Assembly: GCF_002939865.1 (NCBI RefSeq)
Contig: NZ_MDEE01000021.1
Coordinates: 1-64,000 of the forward strand
Length of the DNA: 64,000 nt
Direction of reading: 5' to 3'
Source: Xanthomonas dyei
Lineage (GTDB): Bacteria > Pseudomonadota > Gammaproteobacteria > Xanthomonadales > Xanthomonadaceae
Of the stretch, positions 43,793-52,955 are shown in pieces. The first letter of the stretch is position 1; each line of letters opens with the position of its first letter. A program made the position numbers and the translations under genes. Below the pieces are notes generated by a model, which was given only the letters and a program-made list of their open reading frames with translations, ran no database searches and had not been told where the DNA came from.

Positions 43793-44710
43793 ATGGCGGT
43801 GGATGCATTTGCGTTGATCCTGGCGATGCTGGGGCTTGGCCTGGTATTCGCGCGGCTCAAGGTGCTGCCCGACAACAGCGCCGATGTGCTCAATCGCATC
43901 GTGTTGTACATCTGCCTGCCTGCCTCGGTGCTGACCTACGTGCCGCGCCTGCATCTGGACGCCTCGCTGGGCGGGGTGATCGCCACGCCATGGCTGCTGA
44001 CCGCCATCATCGTGCCGCTGCTGTGGGGCTGCAGCCACGTGTTGCGCTTCGGCCGTGCCGAGTACGCCGCGCTGCTGATGTGCGTGGTGTTCACCAACTC
44101 CAGCTTCATCGGGTTTCCGATGGTGCGCGCGCTGCTGGGCGACCAGGCCCTGCCGTACGCGGTGGTGTACGACCAGTTCGGCACCTTCGTGCTGTTGTCC
44201 ACCTTCGGCCTGTACGTGCTGGCGCGCTACAGCGGCGATACGCCGCCCACCGCAAAAATCATACTGACCCGTGTCCTCAAGTTCCCGCCGCTGTGGGCGC
44301 TGCTGTTTGCGCTGACGTTGATGCCCGCGCAGCCGCCGGCCTGGATCGGCGCAGGCCTCAAGAGCCTGGCCGATGCGATGTTGCCGCTGGTGATGCTGGC
44401 GGTGGGCTTTTCGCTGCAGTTGCGTCTGCCCGCCGACGAACTCAAGCCGCTGGCGGTGGGGCTGATCTTCAAGCTGGCGGTGATGCCGATCCTGGCGCTG
44501 CCGCTGTCCTGGGCGCTCGGCCTGCGCGGGCTGATGCTGCAGACCACCGTGCTCGAATCGGCCATGCCCACCATGATCACCGCCGCCGCGCTGGCGATCT
44601 CGCATCGGCTGGCCCCCAGGCTGGCGGCCGCCATGGTCGGCTACAGCATCCTGCTCTCGCTGCTGACCTTGCCCGCCTGGTCCTGGTTGCTGGCGCGCCT
44701 GGTGGCTTGA
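43793..44710 (+). CDS. AEC-family (auxin-efflux-carrier-like) transporter
   Basis: The 305-residue membrane protein has about ten hydrophobic segments and the AEC pattern: LNRIVLYICLPASVLTYVP in the first half, FTNSSFIGFPMVRALLGDQA and LESAMPTMITAAALA in the second repeat. Such proteins move organic acids or amino acid-like compounds; the substrate is unknown. No operon partner is seen. Confidence 0.86.
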   Translation: MAVDAFALILAMLGLGLVFARLKVLPDNSADVLNRIVLYICLPASVLTYVPRLHLDASLGGVIATPWLLTAIIVPLLWGCSHVLRFGRAEYAALLMCVVFTNSSFIGFPMVRALLGDQALPYAVVYDQFGTFVLLSTFGLYVLARYSGDTPPTAKIILTRVLKFPPLWALLFALTLMPAQPPAWIGAGLKSLADAMLPLVMLAVGFSLQLRLPADELKPLAVGLIFKLAVMPILALPLSWALGLRGLMLQTTVLESAMPTMITAAALAISHRLAPRLAAAMVGYSILLSLLTLPAWSWLLARLVA

Positions 44711-44776
44711 TACGCCCGCAGCGGCATGAAATGCTGGCCTGCGGCATGGTGCCGCGCTCACACGGAAGACAAGCAC

Positions 44777-45841
44777 ATGCAGGGATATCGTCAGATCGCA
44801 GTTGCGCTGCTGTGCCTTGGCACCAGCCTGTCGGCCTCTGCGGCAACAGCGCCTGCCACACCCGATCCCGCCAATGCACCCGAGGTGCAGCAGTGGGCAC
44901 AGCAAGTTGGCCAGGCCATGCAGGCGCGGCTGCAGACCCTGGCCGCCAGCGAACAGCCGCGTCAGCGTTATGTTGCAGGCCTGCTGCGGCTCAGCGATGA
45001 CGCGCAGACTGATACGCAGGCCGCCGCCACCGGCGATGCGCCAGCCCAGCGGGCAGTGCTGCAAGGCGCGCTGGATGCACGGCCCCGCGATCTGCTGGTC
45101 GCGCGTGTAGAGGCCAACGACTGCCCGGCGGAGCTGCGTTGCGACCCGGCCGGCGCAGTGGTTTTTCTGGAACAGGCCGATGCCGGCAACGCCGATGCGC
45201 CGTTGCGGGCCTTCAGCGCCGCGCAGCGACGCGGCGATCGGCTCGCCGCCGAATCCGCCTGGCAGGCCGCCGCACGCGCGGACCATTTCGACAGCGGCGC
45301 GGTTGCGCTGGGGCAGGCCTTGCACGCGGCCTATGCCGGGATGCAATGGCCACACCTGCAATCGTCGCAGCTGCGCGCGCAATTGCAGGCACAAGGTCTG
45401 CCGTCCACTGGTGCGGAGATGGCGATGGGCTACGTGATGGGCGCCTGGGCGGCGCACGCACTTCCGTCGCTGGTTGAGGTCACGCGCCGATGCACCCCGC
45501 CCATCGCCGCACCTGCATTGCGCGATGAGTGCATGGTCATCCTCGGCAACCTGGGCAACGACGACGCAATGCTGGTAACGGCGTTGATCGGCTCCGAGCG
45601 CATGGCAGCGCTGAGCACCGGCCGCGATGCTGCGTATTGGCACGCGCGGGTACGCGAGTTGCGGTGGTTGCAGCAGCATCAACATCGCCGCACGCCCAGT
45701 GTTGCCACTGCCACTGCCACTGCTGAGGTTGAGATCACTTTGACGCAAGGTGAAATCCCCGCATTGCGCGCGTCCTTGCAACGCAGCGGCGTTACCGCCT
45801 TGCCACCGGCGGGCTGGCATCCCGTCGCCGCAATTCGCTGA
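44777..45841 (+). CDS. Secreted protein of unknown function
   Basis: The 354-residue protein begins MQGYRQIAVALLCLGTSLSA with an ASA signal peptidase site and continues as an Ala/Gln/Leu-rich helical protein with four Cys (CPAELRC, then CTPPIAAPALRDEC), which could form two disulfides. No known domain is apparent. A Thr/Ala/Val-rich low-complexity stretch (VATATATAEV) lies near residue 310. The start at 44777 gives an intact signal peptide. Confidence 0.62.
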   Translation: MQGYRQIAVALLCLGTSLSASAATAPATPDPANAPEVQQWAQQVGQAMQARLQTLAASEQPRQRYVAGLLRLSDDAQTDTQAAATGDAPAQRAVLQGALDARPRDLLVARVEANDCPAELRCDPAGAVVFLEQADAGNADAPLRAFSAAQRRGDRLAAESAWQAAARADHFDSGAVALGQALHAAYAGMQWPHLQSSQLRAQLQAQGLPSTGAEMAMGYVMGAWAAHALPSLVEVTRRCTPPIAAPALRDECMVILGNLGNDDAMLVTALIGSERMAALSTGRDAAYWHARVRELRWLQQHQHRRTPSVATATATAEVEITLTQGEIPALRASLQRSGVTALPPAGWHPVAAIR

Positions 45842-45993
45842 GACACAAGGTGCGCAGCAAATGTGCGCGGCTGAACCGTGCGCGTTTGCTGCACTGCGAT
45901 GACGAACGCACGCATCGCGTTTAACGCGTTTCGACTACTCCCTCACCTTGCCGCGGTGTACGCTGCCGGCTTGCTCCCGGAAGCGAGGCGTGC

Positions 45994-46626
45994 ATGAAGA
46001 CAGTCCTGGTGGCCGCTTCCAAAGGCGGCGTCGGCAAGACCACGATCGCCACCAATCTGGCCGCATACGCGGCCTTGCAAGGCCAGCGCACCGTGCTGGC
46101 AGATGCCGATCCGCAGGGCTCGTCCACACGCTGGGCGCAGCGACGCGCCAGCCTCGACAGTGCGGTACTGCCGATCGACGCCACCAAGCGCCGCAACTGG
46201 CAGGCGGCAGTCCCCGATGGCACCGACCAGCTGATCATCGACGCGCCGGCCGGTGCGATGGCCGACGACCTGAGCGGCTTTCTGGACCACGTCGACGCCA
46301 TCGTGGTGCCGGTGCTGTCCTCGGCCCTGGACATCGAAGCGGTGGTGGGCTTTCTCAACACGCTGGCCAAGGTGCCGCGCGTGCATCAGCGCAAGCTCCC
46401 GGTCGGCCTGGTGCTCAACCGCGCCCGCCCCTGGACCCAGACCGCCCAGCAGGCCGCCGAGATGATCGGGACCTGGCCTTATCCGCTGGTGACCCAATTG
46501 CGCGACACCCAGGCCTACGTGGTCATGGCCGGGCTGGGGCGCAGCTTGTTCGATTACCGCTCGGCGCAGGTGCGCGACCATCAACAGGACTGGGAGCCGC
46601 TGTTGAAGTGGCTCAAGAAGTCCTAG
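45994..46626 (+). CDS. Orphan ParA-family ATPase
   Basis: The 210-residue protein has the deviant Walker A KGGVGKTT (10-17), the Walker A' DADPQGSS and Walker B LIIDAPAG, i.e. a small ParA/MinD-type ATPase. No parB or centromere repeat is adjacent, so it is unlikely to be a plasmid partition protein; orphan ParAs position protein clusters or cellular machinery. It is followed after 15 bp by sixA in the same direction. Confidence 0.87.
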   Translation: MKTVLVAASKGGVGKTTIATNLAAYAALQGQRTVLADADPQGSSTRWAQRRASLDSAVLPIDATKRRNWQAAVPDGTDQLIIDAPAGAMADDLSGFLDHVDAIVVPVLSSALDIEAVVGFLNTLAKVPRVHQRKLPVGLVLNRARPWTQTAQQAAEMIGTWPYPLVTQLRDTQAYVVMAGLGRSLFDYRSAQVRDHQQDWEPLLKWLKKS

Positions 46627-46641
46627 AACCGGAAAGTTCTT

Positions 46642-47118
46642 ATGCGCGAATTGATCTTGTTGCGACACGCCCATGCCGAGCCGGCCGATACCGGCCAGGC
46701 CGACTTCGACCGCCCGCTGTCCCCGCACGGCATCGCCGAGGCGGAATCTGCCGGGCGTTGGTTGCGCGAACAGCGGCTGGTCCCCGACCGGGTGCTGTGC
46801 TCGCCGGCGCGGCGTTCCCGCGAGACCCTGGAGGCAGTGCTCGAGCTCACTGGCTATATCGAACAACGCCTGGACGAACGCATCTACGAAGCGACCCCGG
46901 GCACCCTGGCCAGCCTGGTGGACGAACATCGCGAGGCCGAGCGCCTGCTGCTGGTCGGTCACAACCCGGGCCTGGAGCGGTTGGCTGCGCTGATGCATAG
47001 CGGGCAGACCGGCGACTACCGCGGTATGCCTACCGCCTCGATCGCCCTGCTGGCGCTGCCGCTGGACGCTAGCATCGAGCCAGGGATCGCCCGCCTGACC
47101 GCCTTCTGGTGGCCTTGA
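46642..47118 (+). CDS. sixA: Phosphohistidine phosphatase SixA
   Basis: The 158-residue protein is a small histidine phosphatase: LILLRHAHAEPAD carries the RH motif, SPARRSRETLE the second Arg site, and LVGHNPGLERL the second catalytic His. SixA removes phosphate from His residues of phosphotransfer (HPt or PTS) proteins. It lies between a ParA-like gene and a YceI gene, each within 16 bp, so they probably form one transcript. Confidence 0.9.
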   Translation: MRELILLRHAHAEPADTGQADFDRPLSPHGIAEAESAGRWLREQRLVPDRVLCSPARRSRETLEAVLELTGYIEQRLDERIYEATPGTLASLVDEHREAERLLLVGHNPGLERLAALMHSGQTGDYRGMPTASIALLALPLDASIEPGIARLTAFWWP

Positions 47119-47121
47119 TCC

Positions 47122-47694
47122 GTGTCATCGTCGCTGCGCTGGTTCGCCTGGCTCGCGCTCTGGGTCGCGCTCCCCTGCCTTGCGCAGCAGAAAGTGCACG
47201 TCATCGATCCGGTGCAGTCGCGCTTCGGGTTCGAGATCAAGACCCGCTTCGGCATGAAGATCGAGGGGTTCTTCCCGCGTTTTCGCGGTGAACTGGTGGA
47301 ATTGCCGGACCGGCGCATGCAGGTGCGCTTCCGGCTGGACGCCTCCCAGGTGGAGATTCCGGGCAAGGACCGCTACACCAGCTGGATGCGCGGCGAGGAT
47401 TTTTTCGACGTGGCGCGCTACCCGGTGGTGGAATTCGAGTCGCTGCCTTACGCCGAAGAAGTGGTCAAAGGCGGCGGCGACATCACCGGCAACCTGACCA
47501 TCCGCGGAATCACCCACATCGAGACCCTGCATGTCGCACCGGCTGAATGCGCGCGGCCGGGCTATGATTGCGACGTGATCAGTCGAGGTACGGTCCTGCG
47601 TGGACGTTACGGAATGAATGCGTGGCAGATGGCCCTGGGCGACAGGGTGACATTCATTCTGCGTGGGCGGTTGCTGGAGGCGCGGCGCCCGTGA
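47122..47694 (+). CDS. YceI-family periplasmic lipid-binding protein
   Basis: The 190-residue protein has a signal peptide (ALPCLAQQ) and the YceI lipocalin-like fold, seen in VHVIDPVQSRFGFEIKTRFG, the beta-turns and DITGNLTIRGITH. YceI proteins bind isoprenoid or fatty ligands in the periplasm. The GTG start at 47122 follows the sixA stop by 3 bp. Its stop overlaps the start of the next gene (GTGA), so it is translationally coupled to the phospholipase-D lipoprotein. Confidence 0.88.
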   Translation: MSSSLRWFAWLALWVALPCLAQQKVHVIDPVQSRFGFEIKTRFGMKIEGFFPRFRGELVELPDRRMQVRFRLDASQVEIPGKDRYTSWMRGEDFFDVARYPVVEFESLPYAEEVVKGGGDITGNLTIRGITHIETLHVAPAECARPGYDCDVISRGTVLRGRYGMNAWQMALGDRVTFILRGRLLEARRP

Positions 47695-49706
47695 GGTTCC
47701 TGCTGAGGCTGCTTGTGCTGGCAACCCTGTTGCTCGGCACCGGATGCGCCGGCCTGTCGCAAACCGAACGTCATCGTGCTGTCGGCGTTGCCGCTGCGGC
47801 GCGCAGCACCGTGGTCAGCTGCACCCAGGCCAATCACTGCGCCCAGCCCTCGCCGCTGCGCACGCTGGGCGGCGAGGCCATCACTGCCTCAACACCGGCC
47901 GCGCCGCGGCATTACGCCACCATTGTCGACCACGGCGAAGAATCGCTGGTGGCGCGGCTCAACCTGATCCGCAGCGCCACCCGCAGCATCGACCTGCAAA
48001 CCTATATCTTCGACAAGGACGACAGCGCGCGCATGATTCTGGACGCGCTGACCGACGCAGCCCAGCGCGGGGTCAAGGTGCGGATCCTGATCGATCAGCT
48101 GTCGGCAATCGCCGATCTGCAGATTCTCGGCGCGCTGGCCAGCACCCACGAAAACCTGCAGCTGCGCGTCTACAACCCCACCTTCGGCAAGGTCAAACTC
48201 AATTACTTCGATTACGCCGGCAGCGTGGTGTGCTGTTTCCGGCGCTTCAACCAGCGCATGCACAACAAGTTGCTGGTGGTGGACGATGTGCTGGGCGTGG
48301 TCGGCGGGCGCAATTACCAGGACGACTATTACGACTGGGACAGCGAATACAACTTCCGCGACCGCGACGTGATTGTGGCCGGCCCGGAAGTGCGCGCGAT
48401 GGCGGCCAACTTCGATGCGTTCTGGCGCGCGCGGCGCAGCGTGCCGGCCGAGCGCCTGAACGATGTGGGCCGGCTGCTGCTGGAGCAGGGCGCGCCGCAG
48501 ATGCCGCCCGCACAGTTCCGGCGCCCGGATCGGGTGGCGCGGGTGGACCAGGAAGCGCGCGATCCGCAGTTCGTGCGCGATGCCTTCGTCACCCCGGCGA
48601 TGCCGGTGCAGCGCGTGCTCTATGTGGCCGACCTGCCACAGAAGCATCGCAGGGAACACGCCGCCAAGGCGGTATCGACGGCGCCGGAACTGGACGGCCT
48701 GATCGCCGGCGCGCAGCAGGAAGTGCTGCTGCAAACGCCTTATCTGGTGTTGTCCGACGAGGCCCAGGCGATCTTCCGCGCGCTGCGCAAACGCCCGCAG
48801 CCGCCGCGCATCGTGGTGTCGACCAACAGCCTGGCAGCCACCGACAACCCCATCGTGTATGCGCTGTCGTACAAGTTCAAACGCCGCAACATGCGCGAGC
48901 TGGGCTTCAATCTGTACGAGTTCAAGCCGTTTCCGCTGGACGCGCCGGTGGATTACGCCAATCTGGTGCCGGACCCGCTCAATCCCGTCTCCGACATCAA
49001 CGAAGACAGCCGCGACACTCGTTTGATCGGCGGCAGTGCGGCCGGCAATGCGATGCGTGGCAGCCGCGGTGCAGACACCCGCGGTACTGGCGGCAGCGTG
49101 ATTCGCGGCAGCAGTGGCGCCGGCCGTGCGCCCGGCGGCAGCGAGGTCGATCGCCGCGTGTTGCGTACCGAAACCCGGCCGTCGTTTCTGGGCACCCGCG
49201 CGGTCAATAAACCGCTGCCGGTGACCCGCGCCGGTGCGCGCATGGGGTTGCACGCCAAATCGCTGGTGGTGGATCGCCGCATCGGCGTGATCGGCACGCA
49301 CAACTTCGATCCGCGCAGCGAGAACTACAACACCGAAGCGGCGGTGGTGATCGACGATGCGCGCTTTGCGCAGGCGCTGGCGGCCAGCATCGAGCGCGAC
49401 ATGAACCCGGAAAATGCCTGGACGGTGGCCCCGCGCGAAAAACCGCCGGTGTTGAGCGGATTGAACTACAGCGTGGGCAAGGTGTCCGAAGCGTTGCCGG
49501 TGCTGGACTTCTGGCCGTGGCGCTACGCGACCAATTACGAGTTCCAGCCCGGCCCCGACTGCCCGTTCCCGCTCAAGCGGCAGGACCCGCAGTTCCGGAA
49601 GTGCTATGTGGCGGTGGGTGACTTCCCCGAGGTCAACGTCGGCCCGAAATGGTTGCTGGTGCGCATGCTGACCGCATTCGGCGCCGGCCTGGTGCCGATT
49701 CTGTAA
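47691..49706 (+). CDS. Phospholipase-D/cardiolipin synthase-like lipoprotein with Gly/Arg-rich insert
   Basis: The 671-residue protein has a lipoprotein signal (LLGTGC, lipobox Cys) and two HKD motifs: HNKLLVVDDVLGVVGGRN (first) and HAKSLVVDRRIGVIGTHN (second), each with GxxN partners, so it belongs to the ClsC/YmdC-like phospholipase-D group that exchanges phosphatidyl groups. Between them is a Gly/Ser/Arg-rich low-complexity insert (about residues 440-485, GGSAAGNAMRGSRGADTRGT). GTG at 47691 overlaps the YceI stop. It probably remodels envelope phospholipids. Confidence 0.88.
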   Translation: MRFLLRLLVLATLLLGTGCAGLSQTERHRAVGVAAAARSTVVSCTQANHCAQPSPLRTLGGEAITASTPAAPRHYATIVDHGEESLVARLNLIRSATRSIDLQTYIFDKDDSARMILDALTDAAQRGVKVRILIDQLSAIADLQILGALASTHENLQLRVYNPTFGKVKLNYFDYAGSVVCCFRRFNQRMHNKLLVVDDVLGVVGGRNYQDDYYDWDSEYNFRDRDVIVAGPEVRAMAANFDAFWRARRSVPAERLNDVGRLLLEQGAPQMPPAQFRRPDRVARVDQEARDPQFVRDAFVTPAMPVQRVLYVADLPQKHRREHAAKAVSTAPELDGLIAGAQQEVLLQTPYLVLSDEAQAIFRALRKRPQPPRIVVSTNSLAATDNPIVYALSYKFKRRNMRELGFNLYEFKPFPLDAPVDYANLVPDPLNPVSDINEDSRDTRLIGGSAAGNAMRGSRGADTRGTGGSVIRGSSGAGRAPGGSEVDRRVLRTETRPSFLGTRAVNKPLPVTRAGARMGLHAKSLVVDRRIGVIGTHNFDPRSENYNTEAAVVIDDARFAQALAASIERDMNPENAWTVAPREKPPVLSGLNYSVGKVSEALPVLDFWPWRYATNYEFQPGPDCPFPLKRQDPQFRKCYVAVGDFPEVNVGPKWLLVRMLTAFGAGLVPIL

Positions 49707-49722
49707 TCGACAGCTAAGCGCA

Positions 49723-49854
49723 GCTGACAAAACCTACTGTGCTCGCCGCCAGCCAGGCGCGGCCTGCGCTCGGTGCGGCATCTACCACCCGTACACTCCG
49801 GCTCTGAGCGCGCGGTCCACACCCACGTGACAACTGCTCGCTGCGGTTTTTAGC
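49723..49854 (+). repeat. MITE-like ~130-bp dispersed element, copy 3
   Basis: It runs from GCTGACAAAAC to GTTTTTAGC, 132 bp, with the family body (GGTGCGGCAT-type CTCGGTGCGGCA, TCCACACCCACGTGACAACT). It starts 17 bp after the stop of the phospholipase-D gene. The rest of the gap to 50049 is not recognisable. Confidence 0.72.
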
Positions 49855-50049
49855 CGCTCTAGGGCTGCAATCGTTCGACAGCAACAAGCGGCGTGCGCTG
49901 CCGGGAGCTGGTAAAACCACCCTGGCACCCGCCGGCGCGACCACTCCCGCCAATCCGGGGCAAGCAGCGACACCGACGATTGCAGTAGCCTTGAATCCAC
50001 CAGACAGCGGCAGGCGTTGCACCAGCCGCAATCTCGCAGATGCTGTTGC

Positions 50050-50119
50050 GATTCCCGATTCCCGATTCCCGATTCCCGATCCCCAATCCCCAATCCCCAA
50101 TCCCCAATCCCCAATCCCC
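50050..50119 (+). repeat. Heptanucleotide tandem array before the thioesterase start
   Basis: Ten 7-bp units abut each other: GATTCCC four times (50050-50077), GATCCCC once (50078-50084), and AATCCCC five times (50085-50119). AGCCC follows, then the ATG at 50125. The array occupies the place where a Shine-Dalgarno sequence would be, and no other ribosome-binding site is evident, so array length or sequence could affect translation. Copy number may vary between strains. Confidence 0.85.
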
Positions 50120-50124
50120 AGCCC

Positions 50125-50553
50125 ATGACCTTCCGCGCTCCCGTCGATCTCGCCGCCCTCAACGCCTCCAGCCGCAACACCCTGATCGAACAGCTGGGCA
50201 TCGTGTTCACCGACGCTGGCGACGACTGGCTGCGCGCCACCATGCCGGTGGATGCGCGCACCAAGCAGCCGTATGGCCTGCTGCATGGCGGCGCCTCGGT
50301 GGTGCTGGCCGAAACCCTGGGCAGCAGCGCCGGCAATCTGTGCGTGGAGATGAGCACCCAGATGTGCGTGGGGCTGGAGATCAACGCCAACCATCTGCGC
50401 GCGGCCACCGAGGGCCTGGTCACCGGCACCGCGCGCGCGGTGCATGTGGGGCGCAGCACGCATGTCTGGGACATCGTCATCGAAAATCCGGCCGGCAAGC
50501 GCGTCTGCGTCTCGCGTCTTACGTTGGCGGTGGTGGCGCGCACCAATGGCTGA
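50125..50553 (+). CDS. Hotdog-fold thioesterase (PaaI/YdiI type)
   Basis: The 142-residue protein is a single hotdog domain with LLHGGASVVLAETLGSSAGN, the YdiI/MenI/PaaI active-site helix with its conserved HGG and Glu (in LAET). Such enzymes hydrolyse acyl-CoA thioesters. The start at 50125 is 5 bp after a heptamer array and lacks an ordinary Shine-Dalgarno sequence. It is followed by the acyltransferase gene in the same direction (117-bp gap). Confidence 0.87.
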   Translation: MTFRAPVDLAALNASSRNTLIEQLGIVFTDAGDDWLRATMPVDARTKQPYGLLHGGASVVLAETLGSSAGNLCVEMSTQMCVGLEINANHLRAATEGLVTGTARAVHVGRSTHVWDIVIENPAGKRVCVSRLTLAVVARTNG

Positions 50554-50670
50554 ACACGCCTGGCAGCTGCATGGGTGGAACAGCGCCATCCGCTGCCGGC
50601 ACTGCGCCGCGGCCGAGCTGCTGTCACAATAGCCGTGCCTCCTTCCCCCGTTACCGGTCCCGTTCGTCGA

Positions 50671-51474
50671 ATGAGCGAGTCATCCCTGGACGCCACGCGC
50701 GACGCTGGCGGCCCGCTGCGTTGGTTCCGGTACCTGTATCGGGTGCCGCTGCTGCTGCTGCATCTGTGTGTGTTTCTGCCGATCACCATGCTGTGCGTGG
50801 TGACGCCGCCGCTGGCGCGCATCCGCACCGGCCCCCAGGACACCCTGGACGAGCTGATGATCCGCTGCTGGCAGGGCAACCTGATGCGTATCTTCGGGTT
50901 TCGTCTGCGCCGCTTCGGCACGCCGCTGTCGGGCGCCACCTTGTTCGTGGCCAACCACGTCAGCTGGGTCGATATCTCCATGCTGCACAGCCAGCGGGTG
51001 ATGGGCTTTGTGGCCAAGCGCGAAATCGCCGGCTGGCCGCTGGTGGGCTGGCTGGCGGCCAAGGGCCAGACCATCTTCCATCAACGCGGCAACACCGAAT
51101 CGCTGGGCGGGGTGCTGCTGGAAATGCTGCAGCGTTTGCGCAGTGGCAAGCCGGTCGGCGTGTTTCCGGAAGGGCGCACCCGCGGCGGTACCGAAGTGGG
51201 TCCGTTCCATGCGCGCATCTTCCAGGCGGCGGTGGAAGCCGGTGTGCCGGTGCAGCCGGTGGCGCTGCGCTACGGCGTGCGCGGCAATGCACAGGCGGTG
51301 GTGGCCTTTGGCGAGCGCGAGAGTTTCTTCGCCAACATCGTGCGCCTGCTCGGCGAGCCGTCGCGCCTGGCCGAAATTCATTTCCTGGAGCCGATCGGCG
51401 CGTTCGATATCGAAGGACGTCGCCGCCTGGCCGACACCTCGCGTCAACGCATCATCGCCGCGATGGAGTCCTGA
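50671..51474 (+). CDS. 1-acyl-sn-glycerol-3-phosphate acyltransferase-like (PlsC family)
   Basis: The 267-residue protein has a hydrophobic N-terminal segment (VPLLLLHLCVFLPITMLCVV) and the LPLAT motifs NHVSWVD (block I, catalytic His/Asp) and VFPEGRTRGGTEVGPFH (block III). It transfers an acyl group to lysophosphatidic acid or a related lipid at the inner membrane. The start at 50671 is the ATG just before the conserved N-terminus; a longer frame is less likely. It is followed after 63 bp by a hydrolase gene. Confidence 0.87.
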   Translation: MSESSLDATRDAGGPLRWFRYLYRVPLLLLHLCVFLPITMLCVVTPPLARIRTGPQDTLDELMIRCWQGNLMRIFGFRLRRFGTPLSGATLFVANHVSWVDISMLHSQRVMGFVAKREIAGWPLVGWLAAKGQTIFHQRGNTESLGGVLLEMLQRLRSGKPVGVFPEGRTRGGTEVGPFHARIFQAAVEAGVPVQPVALRYGVRGNAQAVVAFGERESFFANIVRLLGEPSRLAEIHFLEPIGAFDIEGRRRLADTSRQRIIAAMES

Positions 51475-51537
51475 GCCGGCGATGCACGCGCTCATCCACC
51501 CAGCGGCTGGCGTCCTCGTACCTGGCCCGATGCGCGC

Positions 51538-52524
51538 ATGAACGCCTCCGACTTTCAGCCACCGCGCTGGCTGCGCAATCCGCATGTGCAATCGGTGCTG
51601 GGCAGCAGCGCCTTGCGCCGGCTGCGTAGCCGCCAGTTGCTGAGCGCCAGCGGTGCGGTGACCAGCGAACATATTCTCGACGGCGGCGACGGCGTGCGCC
51701 TGCAGGGCTGGATGAGCGTGCCGCCCGGCGATGCGCCGGTGCGCGGTACCGTGCTGCTGCTGCACGGTTGGGAAGGCAGCGCCGATTCCAATTACATGCG
51801 GCTGACCGCCGCGCGCCTGCTCGGACTCGGCTACCAGGTGTTCCGGCTGAACTTCCGCGATCACGGCGACACCCACCATCTCAATGTGGACCTGTTCCAC
51901 TCCGATCGCATCGACGAGGTGGTCAACGCGGCCGGCGATCTGTGGCGGCGCTTTCCTGCGCCGCAGCTGCTGGCGGCCGGGTATTCGCTGGGCGGCAACT
52001 TCGCGCTGCGGCTGGCCTTGCGGGCACCGGCAGCTGGCCTGCCGCTGGCGCGGGTGGCAGCGGTGTGTCCGTTGCTGGACCCGGCCGCCACCATGACCCA
52101 GCTGGAAAAAGGCCCGCAGTTCTACGACTGGTATTTCCGCCGCAAATGGCGCGAATCGCTGCTGCGCAAGCGCAAGCTGTTCCCGGACCAGCACGGCTAC
52201 GACGACGCCACCCTGGCGCTGGACATGCGCGAGCTGATGGCCTGGCTGGCGGTGCAGCACACCGGCCACGGCTCGCTGGAAGCGTATTTCGACAGCTATT
52301 CGATCGCCGGCGAACGCCTGGCCGGACTGCAGGTGCCCTCGGACATCCTGATGGCCGAAGACGACCCGGTGATTCCGTTCGAGGACTTCGCCGGCTGGAA
52401 ACTGCCGGCGCACGCGCACCTGGAAATCGCGCGTTGGGGCGGGCATTGCGGCTTTCTGGAAAACGCCCGCGGCGACGGCTTTGCCGAACGCTGGGTGGCC
52501 GAGCGGCTGGCGGCCGCTCTTTAG
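51538..52524 (+). CDS. YheT-like alpha/beta hydrolase
   Basis: The 328-residue protein is a UPF0017/YheT-type hydrolase: LLLHGWEGSADSNY near residue 75, nucleophile GYSLGGN (about 150), acid in AEDDPVIP, and His in GGHCGFLEN. Homologues are poorly characterised esterases. It follows the PlsC-like acyltransferase, so a lipid link is possible but not shown. Confidence 0.85.
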   Translation: MNASDFQPPRWLRNPHVQSVLGSSALRRLRSRQLLSASGAVTSEHILDGGDGVRLQGWMSVPPGDAPVRGTVLLLHGWEGSADSNYMRLTAARLLGLGYQVFRLNFRDHGDTHHLNVDLFHSDRIDEVVNAAGDLWRRFPAPQLLAAGYSLGGNFALRLALRAPAAGLPLARVAAVCPLLDPAATMTQLEKGPQFYDWYFRRKWRESLLRKRKLFPDQHGYDDATLALDMRELMAWLAVQHTGHGSLEAYFDSYSIAGERLAGLQVPSDILMAEDDPVIPFEDFAGWKLPAHAHLEIARWGGHCGFLENARGDGFAERWVAERLAAAL

Positions 52525-52527
52525 GGG

Positions 52528-52657
52528 GCTAACAAACCGTAGCGAGCAGTCGTCAGGTGGCTGCGAGCGGCGCGCTCAGAACCGGTGTGCACGCGTTGTC
52601 CATGCCACACCGAGCGCCGGCCGCGCCCGCCTTGCGGCTGCACAGGAGTTTTTTAGC
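52528..52657 (-). repeat. MITE-like ~130-bp dispersed element, copy 4 (inverted)
   Basis: This copy is inverted relative to copies 1-3. It runs from GCTAACAAAC to GTTTTTTAGC in 130 bp, the same length as copy 1, with the body on the minus strand (for example GCCACACCGAGCGCCGGCCG). It starts 4 bp after the YheT-like gene and ends 14 bp before the next start, so it also carries whatever promoter or terminator lies here. Confidence 0.75.
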
Positions 52658-52670
52658 TACTCTTACAGTT

Positions 52671-52955
52671 ATGTTGAAAAGACATCAGTCTCTCGATGCC
52701 CTGGTCGCTGTTCTATCAGCGGTTACAGGCGGGCTGATGGTCTACTTCAGCTCGATCAGGCTCTACGCGTATCTGCAGACCGGCGAGATCCTGTTCCGAC
52801 CACGACTAGGACCGGCCTTCGTTGGTCCCCACGCTGCGATCTGGTACGCGGGGCATCTGGTCCTCGGGATGCTGTGCGTGGCCTACGGTGCAAGCGTGCT
52901 GCGTCGCATGTCGGCACGCGTCCCAACCGCCGACCCGCGCGATCAATCGAGCTGA
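52671..52955 (+). CDS. Small membrane protein of unknown function
   Basis: The 94-residue protein has two hydrophobic segments (about 11-32, DALVAVLSAVTGGLMVYFSS, and 56-76, IWYAGHLVLGMLCVAYGASV) with a polar loop, i.e. a two-helix membrane hairpin. I do not recognise the family. Its start lies just after the MITE-like copy 4, which may provide its upstream sequence. Low confidence is due to its small size. Confidence 0.5.
   Translation: MLKRHQSLDALVAVLSAVTGGLMVYFSSIRLYAYLQTGEILFRPRLGPAFVGPHAAIWYAGHLVLGMLCVAYGASVLRRMSARVPTADPRDQSS

Noticed and set aside
43787..45820. Very long minus-strand frame over the AEC and secreted-protein genes
   Set aside because: It covers two well-supported plus-strand genes and is rich in His, Gln and Arg, as expected for an antisense shadow.
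47889..49730. 613-codon antisense frame in the phospholipase-D gene
   Set aside because: Shadow frame; HKD motifs lie on the plus strand.
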